Position numbers and translations under genes: made by a program. A stretch of 64,000 bases of DNA from Kitasatospora aureofaciens (GTDB lineage Bacteria; Actinomycetota; Actinomycetes; Streptomycetales; Streptomycetaceae), in assembly GCF_019192735.1 (NCBI RefSeq), contig NZ_JAHTKP010000042.1:1-64000 (forward strand), given 5' to 3'. The notes under the pieces are model-generated. The model searched no databases. It saw only the letters and a list, made by a program, of their open reading frames with translations, and was not told where the DNA came from. Positions 33,607 to 41,123 of this stretch are shown here, in pieces (positions within the stretch are counted from its first letter, which is position 1; each line of letters begins with the position of its first letter).

Positions 33607-34866
33607 ATGGCTCAGAACCTGATGGTGTGGCTGTTGGAGCCCCGTGTGGTGTTGGAAGAACACGCCGGGCACCTGCGTAAGCAGCTGGCCGACACCGAGG
33701 CCGAAGTGGCCCGACTGGAGGCCGCTGAGGTCGTCTACTGGCAGTACCAGGAGGACGCTGACGCCGGGCACCCCGACGCCGAGGCCTGGCAGCAGGCCCT
33801 GAAGGAGGCCACCGGCGGAGCACCCGCCGTGCCCGCGCCCGGCACGGGTGCGACGCCGGGCGCCGCGGGCCAGCTGCTGATCCCTCACCGCAGCCAGGAC
33901 AGCGGCCCGGAGGATCTGCCCGCCGACTACCAGGCGATCATGGGGATCGTTGCGGGCGGCGACGGCCCGCTGCAGGCCAAGGACGTGGCCCGCGAACTGG
34001 GGCTGGATCCGGTGCCGGCGAAGGTGGAGCCGGTGCGCGGGAAGCTGCGCAAGCTGGCCGAGCGCGGCTGGATCACCCGAACACCGGCCGGACGCTACCT
34101 GCCCCGGCAAGGCGCCACCGGCCCGGAACAACGGCCGATTCTCGCCGCAACACGGATGCCCCCGACGGGATTTGGGCAGCTCGTGAAAACCAAGACCAGC
34201 CCCGCCGGGGACACCGTCAGCCTTGTCTACTCCGTGCGCCTGCCGCTGTCCAGCCAGACCGTCAACTACGTGGCCGGCCTGATCCGCGCCCACCGCAAGA
34301 CGATCCGCTCCCGCTGGCGCAAGCTGGACGCCGGGCGGATCGCCGTGATCGCACTGGCCCACCTGCGCGACGACGAGCGGCTGGCCGACCTGGCCGGCGG
34401 CAACGCGGTCTCGGCCTCCACGGTGCGCCGGTGGGTGCTGGAGGCGATCGACCTGCTGGCCGCACACTCCCCCCGCCTGGACCACGCGCTGGCGAAGGTG
34501 GCGAAGGACAGCGGATGCGTGGTGCTGCTGGACGGCACGCTGATCCGCACCCGGCGGCGGACCGGGCGGGCGAACCGGAAGAACTACTCGGGGAAGCACA
34601 AGGCCCACGGGCTGCTGTTCCTCGCGCTGACCGATGCGAAGGGGCGGCTATTGTGGATCTCCTCGGCCCGCCGCGGCGCCTGCAGCGAGATCACGGCCGC
34701 CCGCTACGAGAAGCTGTGCGCGCGGCTGCGGGAGTTTCAGCTGGGTGCGGTGGCCGACCTGGGGTTCGTCGGCCTGGACGACGGGGGGTGTGCTTGCGCA
34801 GCTCGTACTCACGCGGCACACCGCGCTCGAACGCCACCACCGACACCCAGCACGCGGCCTCGTTGA
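33607..34866 (+). pseudogene. Winged-helix gene fused in frame to a truncated IS5-type transposase
   Basis: Codons 1 to about 178 read as an actinomycete hypothetical protein: a helical N-terminus (EEHAGHLRKQLADTEAEVAR) and a winged-helix-like domain (MGIVAGGDGPLQAKDVAREL, KLAERGWITRTPAGRYLPRQ). From about codon 180 the frame continues into an IS5-group DDE_Tnp_4 transposase, with RLPLSSQTVNYVAGLI, VVLLDGTLI, NYSGKHKAHGLL and WISSARRGACSEITAAR. It stops being transposase-like at FVGLDDG (about 34785), where it runs into a TnpB fragment on the other strand, so the C-terminal part with the final Glu is missing. ATG 33607 has GAGGGA upstream. Confidence 0.75.
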
Positions 34867-34984
34867 CCGTACGCAGGGTCGAGCGCAGCGAGGCCGCCGC
34901 CTCGGCGTCCGGCAGCAGCTTGACCTGCACCACGACCTTCACGGAGGGAACCGTAACAACCGCCTCCGACAGCCGCGTCCTCAC
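34785..34984 (-). mobile_element. TnpB (IS200/IS605 OrfB) N-terminal fragment
   Basis: On the minus strand the 60 or so codons read KVVVQVKLLPDAEAAASL, RTVNEAACWVSVVAFERGV and PREYELRKHT, the characteristic start of actinomycete TnpB-type RNA-guided nucleases. The remaining 300 or so residues (RuvC and zinc-ribbon domains) are absent because the sequence is cut at the IS5-type transposase junction at about 34785. It is not functional. Confidence 0.75.
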
Positions 34985-34986
34985 CG

Positions 34987-35207
34987 GAGTTCTTACACGC
35001 CTTTGTCAACGACTACGTCCCTGCCTGGGACCACGACGCCCCGCCGTCCGAGCGCCGCCGCCAGTACCGCGGTGCCCTGGCCGCGAACTCGTGCTTGAGC
35101 TGGTCGAGTTGGCCACCGACCAGCAGACCATGGAGGACCCGGAGCCGGTCGACCTGCCGGCCGCCGCCGAGGTCGGCTTCCACCTGCCACCCGCCCCGGG
35201 CGACTGA
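34987..35207 (+). pseudogene. Frameshifted C-terminal remnant of an unidentified protein
   Basis: Two adjoining frames show protein-like character: EFLHAFVNDYVPAWDHDAPP and SERRRQYRGALAANS, then after a shift near 35085 ELVLELVELATDQQ, PEPVDLPAAAEVGF and a stop after HLPPAPGD. No start is present. I do not recognise the family. It is the last relic before the polysaccharide operon. Confidence 0.3.
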
Positions 35208-35481
35208 CGCACGGGGCGATCCGCCGATCGGTTTCGGCCCGTAGAACTCCCGTCACCACAGGTCACACGGCACCAACTCCGAAGCACAAGCACAATTTGC
35301 ACACACGCCCTTCTTCGGGCGGCCCCAATGCTCTAGATTGGCCGTGCTTCGCAAGCTTGGACACGAGGCGACAAATAGTCATCTACAGGTCCAGCGCTAC
35401 GGACAGCCAGCAGTCGCGTCCCCGGCGCCAGCCGTGGGCGTGATTGTTCAAGTAGCGCTGCAACAGCCGGTATGCCATGCG
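35208..35481. promoter_or_regulatory. Upstream region of the polysaccharide operon
   Basis: About 270 bp of relatively AT-richer sequence without coding bias precede the repeat block and the first operon gene, so the operon promoter should lie here. A small hairpin (GCCC TTCTTC GGGC) is at about 35309. No promoter boxes can be assigned with confidence. Confidence 0.5.
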
Positions 35482-35490
35482 CGGGGGGAG

Positions 35491-35586
35491 GGGTCTCCCG
35501 GGGGAGGAACAGCGCGGCGCGGGGGGCGGGGGCCTCCCGAGGGGACGAACAGGTGCGGGAGGCGCGGGCCTCCCGGGGGGAGGAAC
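35491..35586 (+). promoter_or_regulatory. Three copies of a GC-rich element able to pair with the ribosome binding site
   Basis: Imperfect copies lie at 35491-35510, 35531-35550 and 35566-35586, each of the form GGGyCTCCCG followed by GGGGAGGAAC (the second has ACGAAC). The CCTCC half can pair with the GGAGG half across a 5-nt loop. The last copy ends 1 bp before the GTG start at 35588 and supplies its ribosome binding site. A fourth copy at 37164-37185 precedes the second operon gene by 5 bp. This suggests RNA-level control of translation, or simple repeat expansion. Confidence 0.65.
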
Positions 35587-35587
35587 C

Positions 35588-37117
35588 GTGTGGAGCGAAC
35601 ACGTCGAACCCACTGGCGACCTGGAGGAGGCTGTCGAGCAGGGGGAAGGGGAATTAGTCCGCCCGTTCCTACCGGCGCGCGGGCGTCGGGTGAACGGGGT
35701 AATCAGCCGGCCCGAGATCGACTGGGAGCAGCGGTACCGCCGTACTGTGATCATCAGCGATACCGTGGCCACCGCCTTCGTGGTGGCGGCGATCGGCGGC
35801 TTCTTCGGGGTCCGGGACGCGGCCAACTGGCACGAGAAATGGGGAATCCTCGCCTTCGGCACCGAGCTGCTGGTACTGGGAGCGCTTGCGGTGACCCGGT
35901 CGTGGGCTCCGGCTGTGCTCGGCCAGGGCGCCGAGGAATTCCGCCGGCTCGGACGCTCGCTGTTCACGGCGGCCGTCGTACTGGCGCTCGGCGGGATCGC
36001 CCTCACCTCGCACAACATCAAGCTCTGGATCTTCGTCGCGATCCCGGCGATCACGCTCGTCACCATGACCGAGCGGTATCTGCTGCGCCTCTGGCTGCAT
36101 AAACAGCGGAACGAAGGACGGTGCCTGCGCCCGGTGCTCGCTGCCGGGAGCCTGGCCACCGTGCGCGACCTGATCACCCGAACCCGCAAGTTCCCGCACC
36201 TCGGCTGGCGGGTGGAGGCGGTGTGCACGCCGGACGGTCTTGGGCTCGACGGTGACCGACTGGACGGAGTGCCGGTCGTCGGCCGGCTGACGGACGCCGC
36301 CAACCACGTCCGCCGCGACGGCTACCGTGTCGTTGCGGTCACACCGGCCCCGCACTGGTCACCGGACCGGCTGCAGCGGCTGGCCTGGAACCTCGAAGGC
36401 AGCGATGCCGAGATGGTCGTGGCCCCCGTACTGATGGAGGTGGCGGGCCCGCGGCTGCACGTCGATGCGGTGCTCGGGATCCCGATGCTGCGGGTCAGCA
36501 TGCCGACCTTCACCGGGGGCCCCCGGGCGGTCAAGGAGGTCGTCGATCGGCTGGGCTCCGCGGTCCTGCTGATCCTGTTCGCGCCGCTGATGGTGCTCGT
36601 CGGGCTGCTCGTGCTGGTGGACAGTCGGGGTGGGGCGTTCTACCGCCAGCACAGGGTCGGCAAGGACGGCCGCGAGTTCACCCTGGTCAAGTTCCGCACC
36701 ATGGTCGCCGGGGCTGACGGGGCACGTGCCGAGCTGGCCAGCCGCAACGAGGGCGCCGGCCTGCTGTTCAAGCTCCGCCGGGATCCGCGGGTGACCCGGG
36801 TGGGAGGAGTGCTGCGCCGGTACTCGATCGACGAGCTCCCGCAGCTTCTCAACGTGCTCACCGGCTCGATGTCGCTCGTCGGTCCGCGGCCTCCGTTGCC
36901 GGAGGAGTCCGCCGCGTACGGCCCGGACATCAGGCGGCGGCTGCTCGTCAAGCCCGGGCTCACCGGTCTGTGGCAGATCAGCGGACGCAGCGACCTGTCG
37001 TGGGAGGAGGCGGTCCGGCTGGATCTGCGGTACGTCGAGGACTGGTCGCTCGCCCTTGACGCAGTGATTTTGTGGAAGACGCTGCGTGCGGTGCTTCAGG
37101 GGCAGGGGGCCTACTGA
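35588..37117 (+). CDS. Polyprenyl-phosphate sugar-1-phosphate transferase, priming glycosyltransferase (WbaP/EpsL-like)
   Basis: The 509-residue membrane enzyme starts polysaccharide assembly by moving a sugar-1-phosphate onto undecaprenyl phosphate. Four hydrophobic segments lie in residues 35-160, followed by a CoA-binding-like middle domain. The C-terminal bacterial sugar transferase domain has a membrane hairpin around AVLLILFAPLMVLVGLLVLV, then FYRQHRVGKDG, LRRYSIDELPQLLNVLTGSM, SLVGPRPPLP and PGLTGLWQISGRSDLSWEE. A longer frame opens at 35477, but its first 37 codons are the GC-rich repeat block. The GTG at 35588 has GGGGGGAGGA upstream, so I use it. Confidence 0.9.
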   Translation: MWSEHVEPTGDLEEAVEQGEGELVRPFLPARGRRVNGVISRPEIDWEQRYRRTVIISDTVATAFVVAAIGGFFGVRDAANWHEKWGILAFGTELLVLGALAVTRSWAPAVLGQGAEEFRRLGRSLFTAAVVLALGGIALTSHNIKLWIFVAIPAITLVTMTERYLLRLWLHKQRNEGRCLRPVLAAGSLATVRDLITRTRKFPHLGWRVEAVCTPDGLGLDGDRLDGVPVVGRLTDAANHVRRDGYRVVAVTPAPHWSPDRLQRLAWNLEGSDAEMVVAPVLMEVAGPRLHVDAVLGIPMLRVSMPTFTGGPRAVKEVVDRLGSAVLLILFAPLMVLVGLLVLVDSRGGAFYRQHRVGKDGREFTLVKFRTMVAGADGARAELASRNEGAGLLFKLRRDPRVTRVGGVLRRYSIDELPQLLNVLTGSMSLVGPRPPLPEESAAYGPDIRRRLLVKPGLTGLWQISGRSDLSWEEAVRLDLRYVEDWSLALDAVILWKTLRAVLQGQGAY

Positions 37118-37190
37118 TGCGTGGGGGGCGTCGTCCGGTCGGCGCGCGAATGGCAGGCCGCAAGGGCCTGCCCGAGGGGAGGAACGGGTC

Positions 37191-38507
37191 ATGAGGGTCA
37201 GCGTCTTTGGGCTCGGCTACGTGGGCTGCGTGTCGGCCGCGTGCCTGGCCAGCCTGGGTCACGAGGTCATCGGGGTGGACGTGAACCAGGTGAAGGTCGA
37301 CCTGGTCAACGACGGCAGGGCCCCGGTGGTCGAGGAGCGGATCGGCGAGCTCATCGCCGAGGTCGTGCGGGCCGGAGCGTTACGCGCCACCGGCGACGTC
37401 CGCGAGGCGATCACGGGCAGCGAGGTGTCGCTGGTCTGCGTGGGCACGCCGTCGGAGCCCAACGGCAGCCTGTGCACCACGTACCTGGAGCGGGTCACCG
37501 AGCAGATCGGTGCCGCGGTGGCCGAGCGGGGTGGGCGGCAGACCGTCGTGTTCCGCAGCACCATGCTCCCGGGCACCTGCCTGAACCTGCTGGTACCGAT
37601 CCTGGAGAAGTACGTCGGCGGCACGGCCGGGGTGGACGTCGGGGTCGCGGTCAACCCGGAGTTCCTTCGCGAGGGGACGAGCGTGCGGGACTTCTTCGAC
37701 CCGCCGAAGACCGTCATCGGCGAGCTCGACCCGGCAAGCGGCGACGTGGTTGCGGCGCTGTACGACGGCTTGCCCGGCGAGGTGTTCCGGGTGCCGGTCC
37801 CGACGGCCGAGGCGATCAAGTACGCGGACAACGCGTTCCACGGCCTCAAGATCGGCTTCGCGAACGAGCTGGGCGCCGTGTGCCAGGCGCTCGGGGTGGA
37901 CTCGCACCAGGTGATGGACGTGTTCCTGGCCGACCGCAAGCTGAACATCAGCCCCGCCTACCTGCGGCCCGGCTTCGCGTTCGGTGGTTCCTGCCTGCCC
38001 AAGGACTTGCGCAGCCTGGTCCACGCGGCGCGGCAGGCCGACGTCTCGGTGCCCATCCTCGCCCACGTGCTGTCCTCCAACTCCGAACATCTGCAGCGCG
38101 CGGTGGGCCTGGTCGAGCGCACCGGTAAGCGTCGCGTGGGCATGTTCGGCCTCTCCTTCAAACCCGGCACCGACGACCTCCGCGAGAGCCCGCTCGTCGA
38201 GCTGGCGGAGAGGCTCTTCGGCAAGGGCTACGACCTGCGGATCTACGACCCCAACGTGAACCTCTCCCGGCTGCTCGGCGCGAACCGCGAGTACATCGAG
38301 ACCCGGCTGCCGCACCTCGCGCAGCTGCTTGCGGAGTCCGTCGGCGAGGTGCTCGAGCACGCCGAGGTGTGCCTGGTCGGGACCAGCGATCCGGCCGTGC
38401 TCTCGGCGCTGCCCCATGGCGACGGCCCGGTGATCATCGACCTCATCCGCCTTCCCGACGCCGAGGCGCGTCGGACCGAACCGGGGTACGTGGGCCTTGC
38501 TTGGTGA
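37191..38507 (+). CDS. Nucleotide-sugar 6-dehydrogenase (GDP-mannose dehydrogenase/AlgD-like)
   Basis: The 438-residue NAD-dependent enzyme oxidises a hexose-NDP at C6 to the uronic acid. VSVFGLGYVGCVSAACLA is the Rossmann motif, NPEFLREG and FFDPPKTVIGE match the AlgD branch, AEAIKYADNAFHGLKIGFANE is the substrate segment, and GGSCLPKDLRSL carries the catalytic Cys. It differs clearly from the WecC-like enzyme in the metabolite cluster. A copy of the RBS-pairing element lies just before the ATG. The polymer is therefore likely to contain a uronic acid, consistent with the heparinase/alginate-lyase-type gene downstream. Confidence 0.92.
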   Translation: MRVSVFGLGYVGCVSAACLASLGHEVIGVDVNQVKVDLVNDGRAPVVEERIGELIAEVVRAGALRATGDVREAITGSEVSLVCVGTPSEPNGSLCTTYLERVTEQIGAAVAERGGRQTVVFRSTMLPGTCLNLLVPILEKYVGGTAGVDVGVAVNPEFLREGTSVRDFFDPPKTVIGELDPASGDVVAALYDGLPGEVFRVPVPTAEAIKYADNAFHGLKIGFANELGAVCQALGVDSHQVMDVFLADRKLNISPAYLRPGFAFGGSCLPKDLRSLVHAARQADVSVPILAHVLSSNSEHLQRAVGLVERTGKRRVGMFGLSFKPGTDDLRESPLVELAERLFGKGYDLRIYDPNVNLSRLLGANREYIETRLPHLAQLLAESVGEVLEHAEVCLVGTSDPAVLSALPHGDGPVIIDLIRLPDAEARRTEPGYVGLAW

Positions 38508-39762
38508 CGCGACCAGCGGCGACGGGCCGGCCCGTCGCGCGCTGATCCTGGTGGAGAACCTGTCGGTGCCGTTCGACCGGCGGGTGTGGCAGGAGTGCAC
38601 GACGCTGCGCGACGCGGGCTGGGAGGTGCACGTCATCTGTCCCCGGGGGAGCAAGCGGGACACGGAACCGGAAGCGGAGATCGACGGGGTGCGGATCCAC
38701 CGCTACCCGTTGCGCGCGGCCACCGGAGGGCCGGCCGGCTACCTGCGGGAGTACGGATCGGCGTTGTGGCACACGGCCCGGCTGGCCCGCAAGGTCGGCC
38801 CGGTCGACGTGGTCCACGCCTGCAACCCGCCCGACCTGCTGTTCCTGCCGGCACTGTGGCTGAAACGGCGCGGCGCGCGGTTCGTCTTCGACCAGCACGA
38901 CCTGGTACCCGAGCTGTACCTCTCCCGGTTCGACCGCGGCGAGGACCTGCTCTACCGCGCGGTGTGCGCGCTGGAACGGCTGACCTACCGGGCGGCGGAC
39001 GTCGTGCTCGCCACGAACGAGAGCTACCGGGACGTCGCGCTGCGCCGCGGCGGTCGGCGGCCGGCGGACGTCTTCGTGGTGCGCAGCGCGCCCGACACCG
39101 ACCGGTTCCAGCCGGTACCGCCCGAGCCGGAGCTGAAGCGCGGCAAGCCTCACCTGCTGTGCTACCTCGGCGTCATGGGCCCGCAGGACGGCGTCGACTA
39201 CGCCTTGCGGGCCCTCGCGAAGCTGCGCGACGAGCTCGGGAGGACCGACTGGCATGCGGTGTTCGTCGGCTCCGGCGACGCCTTCGACGCGATGGTGGAG
39301 CTGTCCCGGCGGCTCGGGCTCCCCGAGCAGGTGCAGTTCACCGGGCGCGTTCCGGACGCCGATCTGGCGCGCTACCTGTCCACCGCGGACGTGTGCCTCT
39401 CCCCCGACCCGCGCAATCCGCTCAACGACGTGTCGACCATGAACAAGGTCCTGGAGTACATGGCGATGGGCCGGCCGATCGTCTCGTTCGACCTCCGGGA
39501 GGCGCGGGTCTCCGCCGGTGACGCCGCCGTCTACGCGCCCGCCAACGACGAGGCCGAGTTCGCCAGGCTCATCGCGCTGCTGCTGGACGATCCGGAGAAG
39601 CGGGCCTGGATGGGCAAGATCGGCCAGGAGCGGATCAGCGGGCCGCTCTCCTGGCGGAACTCCCAGCGATCGCTGCTCGCCGCGTACGCCGCTGCCTGCC
39701 GTGACCACGCTCCGGCGTCGGCGGGCGGCCCGGACCGGCCGGGGAGAAGGCCGCGCCGTTGA
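38497..39762 (+). CDS. Family 4 glycosyltransferase
   Basis: The 421-residue GT-B enzyme includes ENLSVPFDRRVWQECTTLRD at the N-terminus, typical of WbuB/Pel-like exopolysaccharide transferases, and FVFDQHDLVPELYLSRF in the acceptor domain. The donor-domain block LSPDPRNPLNDVSTMNKVLE is followed by YMAMGRPIVSFDL. It begins at a TTG that overlaps the dehydrogenase gene by 11 bp; no better start is in frame nearby. It should add an early sugar to the lipid-linked unit. Confidence 0.88.
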   Translation: MLGDATSGDGPARRALILVENLSVPFDRRVWQECTTLRDAGWEVHVICPRGSKRDTEPEAEIDGVRIHRYPLRAATGGPAGYLREYGSALWHTARLARKVGPVDVVHACNPPDLLFLPALWLKRRGARFVFDQHDLVPELYLSRFDRGEDLLYRAVCALERLTYRAADVVLATNESYRDVALRRGGRRPADVFVVRSAPDTDRFQPVPPEPELKRGKPHLLCYLGVMGPQDGVDYALRALAKLRDELGRTDWHAVFVGSGDAFDAMVELSRRLGLPEQVQFTGRVPDADLARYLSTADVCLSPDPRNPLNDVSTMNKVLEYMAMGRPIVSFDLREARVSAGDAAVYAPANDEAEFARLIALLLDDPEKRAWMGKIGQERISGPLSWRNSQRSLLAAYAAACRDHAPASAGGPDRPGRRPRR

Positions 39763-41123
39763 GCGATGACACGATACGCCTGGTCACGATCGGTCGGATC
39801 TTCCGTCGGCGCTGGCGGCTTCTCACCGTCCTCGCCGTGGTGGGTGCGCTCGTCGGCTACGGCACCTCCTTGCTGTTTCCGCCGCAGTACACGACGTCGG
39901 CATCGGTGCTGCTGCCGGGGGCGTGGCAGGAGCGCGAGCTGCTGACCCAGGCGGAGATCGCGACCAGTTCGGTGGTGGTCGACCGCGCGGCTGCCACGCT
40001 CGGCTGGACCGGGGTCAGCGGCAGCGAGCTGCGGGATCGGGTGAGCGCCCAGGCCACCGACGGGAACATCATCAAGATCTCGGGGACGGCCGACACCCCG
40101 GAGCGCGCACAGCAACTCTCCGATCAGGTGGCCCGGCAGTTCGTCACCTTCGCCGCGCGGATGGCAAGCGACAGCACCGACCCCGAAGCGGCGCGGCCCG
40201 AGGAACTGCGGCAGATGGTGGTGCAGACCAGCCGCCGCATCACCGACCTGGCCGATGCGACCGATCCGGGGCAGACCGTGGAGAGCGTGCAGACCCGCAC
40301 CGAGCTCGCGAAGCTGCGCACCGCGCTGCAGGACGCCGTCAAGAAGCTGGACCAGGCCGACCCGGCTGCCAACAAGGCCAACATGGTCGTCATGGGGCCG
40401 GCGGCCCGACCGTCCGGCGAGGCAGCGCCGACGAGGATGCAGCTCATCGTCGCCGGGGCGCTGCTGTTCCTCCTCCTCGCGGTCATCGGCCATCTCACCG
40501 CCGCACGGACGAGACGCCGACTGCGCACCGAACCGGAGATCGCCGCGGCGCTGGGCTCGGCGCTCCTCGGCACCGTCGACGTGCCCGGTGAACGGCCCGC
40601 GCACCGGCCGGAAGGCCGTGGCCCGCAGGCCCGGATCCGCTGGCTGCTGGGCATCGACATCCGGTGGGACGTACCGGCCCCGCAGGCCTCCGGCGACGAG
40701 GCCGGCAGGCAGATCCGCTACCGGCGGGTGTGTGCCCGCCTCCGGGACCAGCTGCCGGCCCCCCGGCGGCTGCTGGTCGTCGTCCCGGACGGCGACGAGA
40801 TCGCCCGCCGGGCCGCCGCGCAGCTCGTCGCCGAGGCGGGGAGCGATCCGCTGCTGCGGGTGGTGGGGGTTCCGGTGTCCCGGCCGCTGGTGCCGGACCG
40901 CGACGACGAGTCCGGTGCCCTGGTCGTGCTCAGCGCGGGCAGCTGGACCGCAGGGGAGCTCGCCGGCATCGCCGAGGCGTGTGCGGACGCCGAGCACGAG
41001 GTCGTCGGCGTTGTCGTCGCCGGCACGGTCTGGGCCCGTCCGACGCGGTCTGCCGGCCATCCTCCGGACGGCGCCACGCCGGCGCTCGCGGTCGGCGACG
41101 ACGCGAGAAGAGGTTCAGGGTGA
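39759..41123 (+). CDS. Wzz-like chain-length/capsular assembly protein with a degenerate cytoplasmic domain
   Basis: The 454-residue protein has the polysaccharide co-polymerase layout: a hydrophobic segment at about 21-42 (LLTVLAVVGALVGYGTSLLF), an extracytoplasmic Wzz domain, and a second segment at about 226-246 (LIVAGALLFLLLAVIGHLTA). The roughly 200-residue cytoplasmic tail resembles the BY-kinase/ParA fold in strand pattern (LLVVVPDGDEIARRAAAQLV), but no Walker A GxxxxGKS/T is seen. The start is TTG, overlapping the preceding stop (TTGA). Regulation of chain length is the likely role. Confidence 0.78.
   Translation: MSDDTIRLVTIGRIFRRRWRLLTVLAVVGALVGYGTSLLFPPQYTTSASVLLPGAWQERELLTQAEIATSSVVVDRAAATLGWTGVSGSELRDRVSAQATDGNIIKISGTADTPERAQQLSDQVARQFVTFAARMASDSTDPEAARPEELRQMVVQTSRRITDLADATDPGQTVESVQTRTELAKLRTALQDAVKKLDQADPAANKANMVVMGPAARPSGEAAPTRMQLIVAGALLFLLLAVIGHLTAARTRRRLRTEPEIAAALGSALLGTVDVPGERPAHRPEGRGPQARIRWLLGIDIRWDVPAPQASGDEAGRQIRYRRVCARLRDQLPAPRRLLVVVPDGDEIARRAAAQLVAEAGSDPLLRVVGVPVSRPLVPDRDDESGALVVLSAGSWTAGELAGIAEACADAEHEVVGVVVAGTVWARPTRSAGHPPDGATPALAVGDDARRGSG

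Noticed and set aside
33500-34608. A minus-strand frame of about 367 codons overlapping the IS5-type fusion
   Set aside because: It is the antisense of the transposase and winged-helix coding frame and has no family motifs.
34785-34984. A working TnpB/omega-RNA system
   Set aside because: Only the N-terminal 60 or so residues remain; RuvC and zinc-ribbon regions are missing.
18153-35207. A complete integrated conjugative element or prophage starting at the tRNA remnant
   Set aside because: No integrase, replication, transfer or phage structural genes are visible; only an att-like site and IS relics.
35491-35586. CRISPR-like array
   Set aside because: Only three imperfect copies with unequal 8-20-bp gaps, and no cas genes nearby.
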